From contig LT642540.1 of assembly GCA_900128585.1 (NCBI GenBank), forward strand, positions 1 to 14,920: a stretch of 14,920 nt of DNA, given 5' to 3'. Below are positions 1 to 8,052 of this stretch, one piece after another. The stretch comes from Stramenopiles sp. TOSAG23-3 (Eukaryota > Sar). Made by a program: the position numbers and the translations under genes. Numbering within the stretch: position 1 is the first letter of the stretch; every line of letters starts with the position of its first letter. The notes below the pieces were generated by a model, which had not been told where the DNA came from, did not search any database, and saw nothing but the letters and a program-made list of their open reading frames with translations.

Positions 1-454
1 GCACCCACGAGCGGCTCCTCCCATTCTATTGACAATTAGGTAAATTATAGAAATAGGCCCCTGCCAAGCGTCCCGAAGGGTCAACACGAAAAAACCCTAA
101 TTTTAAACTGGTCTCAAAAAGCGGGCCATATTACAGTGGCATAATAGAATTCACGCTATAAGGCCAACCTTTTTTTTTTTTGTAAAACATTTTTACTTGA
201 TTTTGAACATCAACACAGCATAGGTTATTCTACTGTATGTAAATAGCTCAAAAAAAATATGAATCTTCTCTTTTTTCGAATTATTATTGCTATTCTATAC
301 TACAGTAATAATAGTCATAGTAGTTCAGTAGTTCAAGTACAATAATATTATAATACCAAGGAGGGGTCCTCGTATATAGCCGGTACCGTATGTATCATTA
401 ATAACAAAACATACTCGATACTATACCGGTAGTAGTATTACCAAAAGGTAGAGA
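1..454. other. Non-coding upstream region of the phospholipase D gene
   Basis: A+T-rich spacer with no convincing coding frame. It holds a T tract near 171-181, one copy of a dispersed A/T-rich repeat (about 240-335), the short palindromes CGGTACCG (381-388) and TACCGGTA (424-431), and a 16-base string at 351-366 that recurs inverted at 13711-13726. A 28-codon upstream ORF starts at the ATG at 259 and ends before the main start at 455; it lies within the dispersed repeat, so I do not call it a gene. Confidence 0.7.
240..335 (+). repeat. Dispersed A/T-rich repeat, copy A
   Basis: This stretch aligns, with small gaps, to the reverse complement of about 6085-6175. Both contain an A run, then ATGAATCTTCTC, a T run, TTCGAATT, and a diverged stretch rich in ATA/GTAG. 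The two copies are inverted relative to each other and bracket the first three genes. I see no clear terminal inverted repeats or target-site duplication, so the element type is unknown; a degenerate MITE-like element is one possibility. Confidence 0.5.
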
Positions 455-3400
455 ATGAATACGACGAGGAGAAGACATTCTAGTCGTGTTGAGGTTAAAT
501 CTTCGAACAAAACTGTATCCTACTTTGCCAGTTACGATGTATACACGAAATATGGACCCACGCTTTACGTCATCACAACGCTACAGGAATATAGTGTTGC
601 AAATAGTCTCGCCACGCTCATTGTGGGCCTCCTTTCACACATTATGAGGAAGAGACCCTCCTTTGGAACAACTGCGGCAATCCTTGCAAATTCTGGTGGA
701 GGTTTGCGAGAGAAACTGCGTATCCGCTGCCGAAAGCTTCACGTTCGGAAAAACCTTTCAGACAAAAAATGCAACCATGCGCCGGTGTATGCTGCAGATT
801 TGGAGATAATATTAACGCCTCAACGTCCCCTCTCTCCACCTTGGGTTTCCCCTGGTGGAAAGAATGGGACGGCCAGGAGGCAATGGACCACTTCCTTCAC
901 GTTCTCTGAGCTGTGCGACGCCGTTCGCCACACTCACAGGATTCGAAGGGGTTTGCACGTTGTTGGACACGTATTTCGAGACAATCTTCAAGACATTGTA
1001 GAAAATCAACTAGAAAACGTAGGAAATGAGCGTGCACATGCTAAGCGTCGCCTTCGCAGACTGACTGCGCCGCAGATGAACTGGGGCCTCCTACAAGGTT
1101 TACTTTTTCGAGTCGCAGGTATTGTTTTTGGGATCGTCCTGTTGACTTTCACGTACAGGCAGGCAGAGGAGAATTTAGATGATGACAAAAAAGTGCTTGA
1201 CATGATATGGAGACGAGGAATAAAAATTACAGGGTGGGAAAGCTGGATAGGAACGTTGTCGCACGTAGCACTTTACGGGACAATGTTGTATACCGGTGCA
1301 ACGTGCATCTACATCAGCGTTGCCTTGATAAAGTTGAACACATGGAAGCCTCATAAGATGTTCTTGGAGTTGTGGGAAGAGGATGGAGAGTCGATGGAGA
1401 ACGTGCAAGCCATGCTCAACGAACTGCTACGGGACCCAAACTTATTATCTTCCATGACAGTATGCGAATTTTTGAGCGTTAGCTCCAGTTTTGCGCAGTC
1501 GGGAATAACGATTTTGAAGGAAGGTCGCTGCCACGCAAAACTGTACGACCGGTGCACGTACGCCCAAGATCCTGCCCGAAAAAGCTGTACTTGCATGTGC
1601 CTCACGTTAGGGCTTGACTTTTCTTTCCTACGGTGCAGCAAGGGGGCAAAATGCTGCTCATTGAACAATGGTCACAAACGATGGGCAGTCGTAACTCCCC
1701 AAGGCGTGGCGCTGTTTCATTCCCCCGTAGAGCCAAGCAGCACAGACTTCTTGACGTTTGACAGTACTTCCAATGTGTGGATAAGCGATCTTGACCGATC
1801 AACACAGCGAAAGACTGTCGTGTTCTACGGCTCCAATGGCGTCCTCAGCCTCTCCTTCCGGAACATGCACGAGGCGAGGGAATGGGTTCAAACCATTAGT
1901 GTTGCAATGCTGCAATCTGACAACACGAAAACGAACGATTACGGAAGCTTTGCAGGCGTGAGGCACCCACCATCGTCTTTCTTTGCCGCGGGGACCGGGT
2001 CCCCCGCCCGCCGCAAACCGAATTGCCAATGGCTTGTGGATGGGGAAGCGACGTTCAGTTCCATTTACCACGCCATCTTGCAGGCAAAAAAGGAAATATT
2101 TATATGCGGTTGGTGGCTCCAGTTGGATATACCTCTGGACCGCTCTGTAGAAAATTGGACAGAAACCACGCTTGGATTTCTGCTGAACCAGAAAGCGCAC
2201 GAAGCGGGTAGAAATATACAGATATATGTTCTTCTATACAAAGACATCCCAGCTGCCACTCGCGAGACCATGTCCCACAAAACATGTCAACGACTGAAAA
2301 CAATGGGCCCAAACGTTCACGTGCTGCGTCACCGCAGTCGCTTTTCTATGAATTTGTTATGGTCACACCACGAAAAGGTCGTGTGCGTGGACCAACAACT
2401 TGCTTTTCTAGGAGGGCTCGATATTTGTCCTGGGCGGTTTGATAGCGAACACAAGTGCCTTTTCGAACGTGGTTCGGAAAAACTATTTTTTCCTGGCCTG
2501 GACTACCGCAACCCCATGCTTTTTACCCCTGAACATTTAAATCTTCACCGAGGAGTTTCGCCAAGGGTTCCGTGGGCCGATATTCACATGAAAGTTTGCG
2601 GTCAGCCGGCTGGTGACATTGCAAGGCATTTTGTTGAACGATGGAATTATGCTCGAATGGTCAAGGGCGACTTTAAAGGGACGCCCGCTGCGCTTTGCCG
2701 AGATAAAAACTGGGACGGCGGTGATATGAGCGAGACCATTGGCTTTGGCACCGCGCCTTTGAAATCCAACGGACAAACGGGCATCCCATGCGTATGCCGG
2801 GTCCAAATAGTACGATCAATATCGCGATGGTCGGGTGGCTGCAACTTGGAAGCAAGTATTCACGAAGCGTATTGTAACGCCATTCAAGGTTCCTCGCATT
2901 TCATATACATCGAAAACCAATTTTTTTGCACGGGTTGCAAAAACGACGAGGAAATAGGCAATCGGATTGGGGAAGCGCTCCGGAATCGGATTGTCCGGGC
3001 TCACAAAAACAAGGAAAAATTTCGTGTAATGGTCGTGCTCCCTCTTTTTCCGGAAGTAAATGGTCATTGCAGTAAATCAAACACGGGACTTCGCTCGATA
3101 TTGCATTGGCAGCTTTCATCGATCAACTTAGGTAAGCGATCTTTGCTACAAAAGTTAAAGCACGATGACGGGGTAGAGAGGCCAGAAGACTACATTCGTT
3201 TCTTTTCGCAGCGAGTTTTTGACACACGGCCAAGCGACGGCAAACCGTTCACTTCCTTGGTGTACATACACACAAAAACGATGATCGTGGACGACAGGAT
3301 TGCAATTATCGGCTCGGCAAACATTAACGATCGTTCAATGCTAGGGATCCGGGATTCAGAACTTGCAGCTGTTGTGACAGACAACGACGGGCCTGAAATC

Positions 3401-3856
3401 GTTTTAGGAGGAGATCATAAATGGAGGACGGGAAAATTTGCACACTCGCTAAGAATGAAATTGTTTGAGAGGATGCTGTCGAGAAGCAATGAGTCTATCG
3501 CTACATTGGACCTCGCAAGCTCCGAGGGGTGGAATGCTTTGTTTGAACACGCTGGAAAAAATACAGAAATTTATGAAAACGTTTTTCCACTTGGAACGCT
3601 GATGCCGTCCAACAAGCTAAAAACATGGGAAGACTGCAGGCAAGCACAGGAAGAGAAGGCCATTAGGCTTACGAAGGAAGAGAAGGAGGAAGCACAATTG
3701 CCGGCAAGGTACAAGGGCATGCTAGAACGTTTGCGAAAAATACAAGGGACTCTGGTTGTTTATCCAATAAACTTCTTGGTCGACGAGGCGAACTCGATCG
3801 AGCCGTATTACGAGGACGCTGCTTCATTTGTTGCACCTTCGGATTTGTTCAACTAA
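455..3856 (+). CDS. Membrane-anchored phospholipase D with PH domain (PXTM-PLD-like)
   Basis: Phospholipase D hydrolyses phosphatidylcholine-type lipids to phosphatidic acid and a head group. Both HKD catalytic motifs are intact: H639-K641-D646 followed by GGLD (653-656), and H939-K941-D946 followed by GSANINDRSM. The IENQFF motif is at 819-824. A PH domain spans about 405-488, beginning KRW (408-410) with the conserved C-terminal Trp at 477. Two strong membrane helices lie upstream at about 211-231 and 268-292. A segment at 359-400 carries eight cysteines. Residues 1-200 are unplaced; a diverged PX domain could sit at about 110-200 but I cannot confirm it. The order N-region, two helices, PH, HKD, HKD resembles the PXTM-PLD group of oomycetes and diatoms more than soluble PLD1 or plant PLD. 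At 1133 residues it is the size of other PX/PH-type enzymes. The start is the first ATG of the frame. It ends in TAA, and the next ORF continues in the same frame three bases later. Confidence 0.93.
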   Translation: MNTTRRRHSSRVEVKSSNKTVSYFASYDVYTKYGPTLYVITTLQEYSVANSLATLIVGLLSHIMRKRPSFGTTAAILANSGGGLREKLRIRCRKLHVRKNLSDKKCNHAPVYAADLEIILTPQRPLSPPWVSPGGKNGTARRQWTTSFTFSELCDAVRHTHRIRRGLHVVGHVFRDNLQDIVENQLENVGNERAHAKRRLRRLTAPQMNWGLLQGLLFRVAGIVFGIVLLTFTYRQAEENLDDDKKVLDMIWRRGIKITGWESWIGTLSHVALYGTMLYTGATCIYISVALIKLNTWKPHKMFLELWEEDGESMENVQAMLNELLRDPNLLSSMTVCEFLSVSSSFAQSGITILKEGRCHAKLYDRCTYAQDPARKSCTCMCLTLGLDFSFLRCSKGAKCCSLNNGHKRWAVVTPQGVALFHSPVEPSSTDFLTFDSTSNVWISDLDRSTQRKTVVFYGSNGVLSLSFRNMHEAREWVQTISVAMLQSDNTKTNDYGSFAGVRHPPSSFFAAGTGSPARRKPNCQWLVDGEATFSSIYHAILQAKKEIFICGWWLQLDIPLDRSVENWTETTLGFLLNQKAHEAGRNIQIYVLLYKDIPAATRETMSHKTCQRLKTMGPNVHVLRHRSRFSMNLLWSHHEKVVCVDQQLAFLGGLDICPGRFDSEHKCLFERGSEKLFFPGLDYRNPMLFTPEHLNLHRGVSPRVPWADIHMKVCGQPAGDIARHFVERWNYARMVKGDFKGTPAALCRDKNWDGGDMSETIGFGTAPLKSNGQTGIPCVCRVQIVRSISRWSGGCNLEASIHEAYCNAIQGSSHFIYIENQFFCTGCKNDEEIGNRIGEALRNRIVRAHKNKEKFRVMVVLPLFPEVNGHCSKSNTGLRSILHWQLSSINLGKRSLLQKLKHDDGVERPEDYIRFFSQRVFDTRPSDGKPFTSLVYIHTKTMIVDDRIAIIGSANINDRSMLGIRDSELAAVVTDNDGPEIVLGGDHKWRTGKFAHSLRMKLFERMLSRSNESIATLDLASSEGWNALFEHAGKNTEIYENVFPLGTLMPSNKLKTWEDCRQAQEEKAIRLTKEEKEEAQLPARYKGMLERLRKIQGTLVVYPINFLVDEANSIEPYYEDAASFVAPSDLFN

Positions 3857-3859
3857 AAT

Positions 3860-4342
3860 ATGACTGGCAAGTCTTGCAAATATTTTCTGCTATTCGATTA
3901 CCTGATGGTAATCGGGATAACGGTGAAGACCGCTGATAATAGGGGAGATGCGTTTCAAGGAGCGCTCTTTGGTGACGGTTACCTTGCGTCAACTTATTTG
4001 GGTTTGTTGAGTGCCGGCAGAGATAAATACCTACCCTATCACTGGCTTCTCAAAACCCTGGAAGGGTTCGTGCTGATTCCGTTCATCGTGGTGAAATTGA
4101 CCCAAGCGCACACCTACTCGTTTCTGCTCTTCAGCATCGTCGGGATTGTCTCCTTCGTGCTTCAATGCGTTCCGCTGTTTTACGTCTTGAAATGGGGGAG
4201 CAATGCAACGAAAGACGGTAAATACGATTTTGAAAAATGCCCCCATGAAGAATCTCAAAGTTCCTCTTCAGCCATAAGGACCATTAATAGGACCCTGATA
4301 TGTACTTATATAATTTGTTTTTTTTTGTATGTACTTATATGA
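3860..4342 (+). CDS. Small multi-pass membrane protein ORF, in frame behind the phospholipase D stop
   Basis: The 160-residue product is not recognised. Hydrophobic segments lie at about 8-25 (weak), 66-82, 86-110 and 145-160, so three or four membrane passes are likely. The middle (30-62) is Gly/Asp-bearing and polar; 112-142 is a charged, Ser-rich loop. The ATG lies three bases after the phospholipase TAA and in the same frame, leaving no room for a separate eukaryotic promoter or 5' UTR. Options are a C-terminal domain reached by stop readthrough or by splicing out the stop, a single-base mutation or assembly error splitting one gene, a bicistronic transcript, or a chance ORF. The hydrophobic pattern and length argue against chance. 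The last codons overlap a 13-base direct repeat. Confidence 0.5.
   Translation: MTGKSCKYFLLFDYLMVIGITVKTADNRGDAFQGALFGDGYLASTYLGLLSAGRDKYLPYHWLLKTLEGFVLIPFIVVKLTQAHTYSFLLFSIVGIVSFVLQCVPLFYVLKWGSNATKDGKYDFEKCPHEESQSSSSAIRTINRTLICTYIICFFLYVLI
4299..4340 (+). repeat. 13-base direct repeat at the end of the membrane ORF
   Basis: TATGTACTTATAT occurs at 4299-4311 and again at 4328-4340, separated by a T-rich stretch. The two copies frame the final hydrophobic codons and run into the TGA stop, so the C-terminus of the ORF may have changed by a local duplication. Confidence 0.7.
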
Positions 4343-4503
4343 ACTCGGGGTATTGTTCAGGATTTTAAAATATTAGTGGATGAAGTGAAGGATGAACACA
4401 GTCCGATCGGAGAAATATTAAGTACTCTACACGGAAAATTCCGAAATTTACGAAAATACTCTGAATTAATACAAAACCTACGAACCCTACTTGTCATTTG
4501 AGA

Positions 4504-5865
4504 TTAGAGGCCTTTTCTGGCCCGTTTCTTTTTTTTTACAGTAAATGTGTGCATCGGGTTCCCGTGCCCATCAACTAGCTGTGTCGTCAGCTCAAGCAAA
4601 TCGTCGGAAAAAGTATGAACAGTAAACCCTGCAGAAACTTTGTGCCAAATGCTTGAGAAGGAATGTTGTTCATTTTTTGCTTTCGCAGTCGCCTTCTTGA
4701 AAAGCTGCTTCTGTTGCTTTGCATTTTCGTCCACGTTTACCATGCAGCCCCCTCCCGTCGTTACAAACGATGGATTTCCATCCACAGAGTATTGGGCCAT
4801 GGCGTGAGTGTGCCCATTCAAGTACAAATCAATATCAGCACTCTGCAACAAAGACGTTAGATCCATAACGTCAATTTCGTCAGCCGGATGGTGTCCCACA
4901 GCAATTACCCAATCGTCTTTCGGTATGGTTGGGATCAGGGTGTTCAACCATATGTATTGTAACGTACAGTTTTCTTTTATTATGTTTTCATGAAATTTAC
5001 AGTCGCTTGGGCTTGGGAAGTCCGAACCACAGGGGTCCCACTTAGTGGGATCATTGTTACGGTAATCAGTTATGCAAGGACTAGTGTCTAACATGATGAG
5101 GGTTGCATACCCGGAAGTGTTTCCAAGTTGAATACGCTTTGAATAATACCTTGATGGAAGGACCCACCTATCCTTGTTCCGACTTTTATAACGCACTTGG
5201 GCTTCGGGGCTGAACCCATAATCATGGTTTCCTAAAACACTATACCACTTCACCATGAGGGAGGGCTGTGCGTAAACAGACTCAAACGCGTTTTCCCACA
5301 ATGGGTCTTCAGTTGACTTTACTCCGTAATAGTAAAAGTTGTCTCCTGTGTTTAAAATAAACTGTGCATTTACCGTTTTGGAAACCCTTGCGAACGATTT
5401 GGCAACGGTCATTTCGGTCTTTTTTGGAGATGTTATTTGGGGGTTTCGCCTGTCTCGTTCAACCCACCCACGCCAATACGCATTGTAATCATATAGAGTT
5501 GCAGATGCTGACTCAATCCCAGCGCCACCCCAATCGCCTATTGACACAAACGAAACAGGTCCAGCGGCAGCTGCTGTCGATAGGAAACTGGCAAAAGTCA
5601 GGAGCCCGGCCATTACAGAGACTACTTTTATTGCTACACGCCGTTGAGTACGAATCGGTCTTATAGAAGGTTTAGGAGCTTTCTTGAGCGAAATCTCAAC
5701 AATTCGTAAAATGTTTTCGATATTTTCCATTTTTCTTTTTACAGATGGATCGCATATCGGAACAACTTGGGGTTCATGCTTCAAAGCATCTGAATGTTCC
5801 AAATCTTTCACTAGGTCCTCGGCGGTCTTCAAGGCTTTCGCGGCGTGTTGTATGGTCAGACTCAT
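4504..5865 (-). CDS. ACP5-like purple acid phosphatase, signal-anchored
   Basis: Calcineurin-like metallophosphoesterase of the purple acid phosphatase type, which hydrolyses phosphomonoesters with a binuclear metal centre. Numbered from the ATG at 5865 (453 aa), all seven metal ligands are visible: D111 (GDWG), D175 and Y178 (GDNFYYYG; the Tyr gives the purple colour in this family), N213-H214 (GNHDYG region), H325 (VGHHP), and H352 and H354 (GHTH). Compact spacing without an FN3 domain fits the mammalian ACP5/uteroferrin type rather than the plant type. A hydrophobic segment at about 77-101 preceded by basic residues predicts a cytosolic tail, signal anchor and outside or lumenal catalytic domain; the Ala-rich end could also be a cleavage site. 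The first 76 residues are charged and probably helical. The C-terminus is strongly basic (KKKKRARK), unusual for this family. The frame remains open upstream to a GTG at 5958, but 5865 is its only plausible ATG. It converges with the membrane ORF before it. Confidence 0.92.
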   Translation of the reverse strand: MSLTIQHAAKALKTAEDLVKDLEHSDALKHEPQVVPICDPSVKRKMENIENILRIVEISLKKAPKPSIRPIRTQRRVAIKVVSVMAGLLTFASFLSTAAAAGPVSFVSIGDWGGAGIESASATLYDYNAYWRGWVERDRRNPQITSPKKTEMTVAKSFARVSKTVNAQFILNTGDNFYYYGVKSTEDPLWENAFESVYAQPSLMVKWYSVLGNHDYGFSPEAQVRYKSRNKDRWVLPSRYYSKRIQLGNTSGYATLIMLDTSPCITDYRNNDPTKWDPCGSDFPSPSDCKFHENIIKENCTLQYIWLNTLIPTIPKDDWVIAVGHHPADEIDVMDLTSLLQSADIDLYLNGHTHAMAQYSVDGNPSFVTTGGGCMVNVDENAKQQKQLFKKATAKAKNEQHSFSSIWHKVSAGFTVHTFSDDLLELTTQLVDGHGNPMHTFTVKKKKRARKGL

Positions 5866-6000
5866 TTTGGGCAATTGTAAATAATATAGTAAGAATAGTT
5901 TATTCTTCGAAACACCGCAAAGGTTTGGCCGTAGTAAGGTGTTTCTGCACGTAAACACAACAAATATTTACCAAGCCATTTGCAAATGGTTCCCGAAACA

Positions 6001-6008
6001 GTATATGC
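6001..6008. promoter_or_regulatory. P1BS-like site (GNATATNC) upstream of the ACP5-like phosphatase
   Basis: GTATATGC matches the P1BS consensus GNATATNC, bound by MYB-CC regulators of phosphate starvation (PHR1 in plants, PSR1 in Chlamydomonas, and related proteins reported in diatoms). It lies 136 bases upstream of the phosphatase ATG. Such an eight-base degenerate site is expected several times by chance in 15 kb of A+T-rich DNA, so this is only a candidate. Confidence 0.2.
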
Positions 6009-6084
6009 ACCGTTCGTATTGTGTGCCACCGGGAGGAGGGATAAGAGGAGGATAAAGTAATGATACCCGTTGGTGTTTTACTTT

Positions 6085-6175
6085 TATTGTAGTAGAACTA
6101 CTATTATGATGACTGTTATTCGACTAATAAAAATTCGAAAAAAAAAGAGAAGATTCATTTTTTTATTACATGATA
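6085..6175 (-). repeat. Dispersed A/T-rich repeat, copy B (inverted)
   Basis: Read on the minus strand, this stretch gives an A run, ATGAATCTTCTC, a T run, TTCGAATT and an ATA/GTAG-rich tail, matching about 240-335 in the same order. It lies in the 5' flank of the ACP5-like phosphatase. The shared core is well conserved and the tails have drifted. Confidence 0.5.
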
Positions 6176-6359
6176 TTTGCCTATAAAATATAGAGAAATA
6201 TAAACATTTATTTGCGAATTTGGAGGAATTGAATTCCATTGTGTTGTGTGATGATTTATTACAATTGTCGTCGTCGTCTGTCCTCTCAAGTTTCATTCTC
6301 ATTCCTCATCCCTCTTGAGGATGGCTAAATATATATATCTCTCTTCCAGAAGAAATATA

Positions 6360-6367
6360 GAATATAC
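6360..6367. promoter_or_regulatory. P1BS-like site (GNATATNC)
   Basis: GAATATAC fits GNATATNC. It sits about 495 bases upstream of the phosphatase start and 735 bases upstream of the small proline-rich ORF. The surroundings are very A+T-rich, so chance is a strong alternative. Confidence 0.12.
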
Positions 6368-6382
6368 AAAAAAAGTATTCTA

Positions 6383-6513
6383 TATAGAAATACCATCAAA
6401 AAAAGAAAATGAATCTACAGAAAATAACGAGAAGAAGAAAATAGAGAATAAAATATAATACATAATTCATACTAGTCTATAGAAATACCATCAAAAAAAG
6501 AAAATGAATCTAC
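6383..6513 (+). repeat. Perfect 36-base direct repeat, two copies
   Basis: A 36-base unit occurs identically at 6383-6418 and 6478-6513, 95 bases apart. It begins TATAGAAATACC, has a seven-A run and ends AAAATGAATCTAC. Identity over 36 bases, including the A run, points to recent duplication. The sequence between the copies is purine-rich and unrelated to the unit. Confidence 0.9.
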
Positions 6514-6850
6514 TACCTGTAAATAAAAACAAACCCAACCAACAACATTCTTTTCTTCTTCTTCTTCATACAGGATACAGCATAGTCTAATATCATTTTT
6601 TTAATTTTTTTTTTGGCACTATTTTTTTGGGTATATATTTTAATAAGGCAAAAGCAACAAGAGCACAAGGGGGAGGTTAGTCATCCAGTAATTGTTTTTC
6701 CTATTATTTTTTAACAATTTATATATATATTTTCAATGCTATGTATATATATTATAATAATTAATAGTTAATAATTATCTCTCACTCTGTTGTTGTTGGC
6801 CTTCCACCACCCGATGGATGATGATGCAGCAGGAGGAGGTAGAAATAATT

Positions 6851-6858
6851 GCATATTC
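6851..6858. promoter_or_regulatory. P1BS-like site (GNATATNC)
   Basis: GCATATTC fits GNATATNC and lies 251 bases upstream of the small proline-rich ORF and nearly 1 kb upstream of the phosphatase. It is listed because three such matches fall in this one spacer; on its own it is weak. Confidence 0.12.
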
Positions 6859-7101
6859 GGATGCATATAAACAAACACAGAAAGTATTGAACGAGTTAGA
6901 CACAAAAGTGTACATTAGAATTAGTTTACATTTCCATCGTACAAAAGAGTAAAGGAAACAAATTCTTTAATAAAGAAAGAACATTCGACAGCAGAAACAT
7001 TAAACTCTGAACGTTTCAAAGGTTATCTCGAAACGACACGGACCAGAAGAACAAACGCCTGCCTTGATCCCCGGTTGACAACTACCTTCAACTAGGACAA
7101 A

Positions 7102-7530
7102 ATGTTGTTGGTGCAGCCCCAGTACTACCCCAAGTCGACGATTGCTGATCTGGGCATCAACAGAAGCGTCACCGTGAAACGGGAACTCAACGTACTAGCA
7201 AGTGGCAAAAAACCACGCCTTCCCCCCACACAATATGTTTCGACCGGAGTGTCACTCCCCGTTCGTAACACCAAGTCCCCCCCCCGCAGCCTGGAACGTT
7301 CGCCTCGATCGGCCCCGAGCTTGCCCATTCGTATACCCAGTCCTCCTGTCTTCCCGCCAGTAGAATCCAAGCTAGTATGGTTCTCGAAGCTTTCCATAAA
7401 GCGAAAGAAGAAACTTGCTAAATTGCGAACGCAGTACAAAACCAAACGGCTGGACGACGAGCGCAAAGATATTGAACCGCCAAGCACCCCTCCAGACGAC
7501 GACGTTATGTTGTTCGACTTGGAATTGTAA
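7102..7530 (+). CDS. Small basic Pro/Ser-rich protein, unrecognised
   Basis: This 142-residue ORF starts at an ATG at 7102. It has no recognisable domain. The middle (about 36-88) is rich in Pro, Ser and Arg, with several SP dipeptides that could be phosphorylated, and looks disordered. A Lys/Arg-rich segment at about 98-117 could bind nucleic acid or serve as a nuclear signal. The tail is acidic and then hydrophobic (DDDVMLFDLEL), reminiscent of short activator or repressor peptides in transcription regulators, but that is speculation. The segment is clearly less A+T-rich than the spacers on both sides, which supports coding. The opposite strand also has a 120-codon frame (7125-7487), so the coding strand is not certain; the plus frame is preferred because it is longer and occupies the whole G+C-richer block. 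Confidence 0.55.
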   Translation: MLLVQPQYYPKSTIADLGINRSVTVKRELNVLASGKKPRLPPTQYVSTGVSLPVRNTKSPPRSLERSPRSAPSLPIRIPSPPVFPPVESKLVWFSKLSIKRKKKLAKLRTQYKTKRLDDERKDIEPPSTPPDDDVMLFDLEL

Positions 7531-7888
7531 ATCGGGGGGGTAACAGTGTAAATTTTGAAACATGTAAAGAAGGAATGAGAACAAGGCGGGCGGGTCTGAC
7601 GTGTAGAAGAGACAAAGCGATCGGTGCGTTGCCATCGGTCGATCCTCTCGGTAAACGTATTAAGAAATCACCCGAAAGAGAAAACAGCTCAACTTGCAAG
7701 ACTTAATGTTGTTAATAATTAGGGAAAAAATGAAGAAAAGGAATTCTATTGTTTGTTGTGACTACTACGAAGTCGTCGTCGTCTACTTTCTTGATTGAAT
7801 GAAGAAGAAAGTTTGATGAGTAAAAAAATAAGTAGTAAGAAAAGTTCTACCAAGGTAGTACAAAAAATACGTAAACTCTGCTCTACCG

Positions 7889-7900
7889 GGTATTAATACC
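7889..7900. repeat. 12-base palindrome GGTATTAATACC
   Basis: GGTATTAATACC is a perfect palindrome. Its central ten bases, GTATTAATAC, recur at 10311-10320 and 13721-13730, all in spacers. It could be a protein-binding site or a piece of a dispersed repeat. Confidence 0.6.
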
Positions 7901-8052
7901 TATTTAATTTTAATGTTAGGGTTTTTTTAAGAAGAAGAAAGTAAATAAATATAAATTAATAAAAAATGAATCTTTTTCATCATCTCCCTTTAATGCTATT
8001 TCCATTTTAATAAAAAATAATGCCATTTTTTTTAGACTCTATTTTAATACTT

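Larger units (their letters stand above)
5866..7101. other. Long A+T-rich spacer between divergent genes
   Basis: This 1.2-kb region separates the divergently transcribed ACP5-like phosphatase (-) and the small proline-rich ORF (+), so it should hold both promoters. It contains an inverted copy of the dispersed repeat (about 6085-6175), a perfect 36-base direct repeat (6383-6418 and 6478-6513), AT and CT dinucleotide runs, and three matches to the plant/green-algal phosphate-starvation box GNATATNC. A 72-codon frame on the minus strand at 6084-6302 is low-complexity and overlaps the repeat; I do not call it a gene. No RNA gene is recognisable. Confidence 0.7.

Noticed and set aside
259-345. 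28-codon upstream ORF ahead of the phospholipase D, resembling the start of a frame in the inverted repeat copy
   Set aside because: The shared MNLLFF-type start follows from the DNA similarity of the two repeat copies; the frames diverge at once, so a conserved peptide is not supported.
6084-6302. Minus-strand frame of 72 codons in the long spacer
   Set aside because: A+T-rich low-complexity sequence overlapping the dispersed repeat; the hydrophobic tail is produced by the repeat, and no family is recognisable.
6383-6513. Possible CRISPR-like repeat-spacer unit
   Set aside because: Only two copies, A+T-rich, with a 59-base gap and no cas genes in a eukaryotic context.
7125-7487. 120-codon minus-strand frame opposite the small Pro/Ser-rich ORF
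   Set aside because: Shorter than the plus frame and confined within it; kept as an alternative in the finding but not annotated as a gene.
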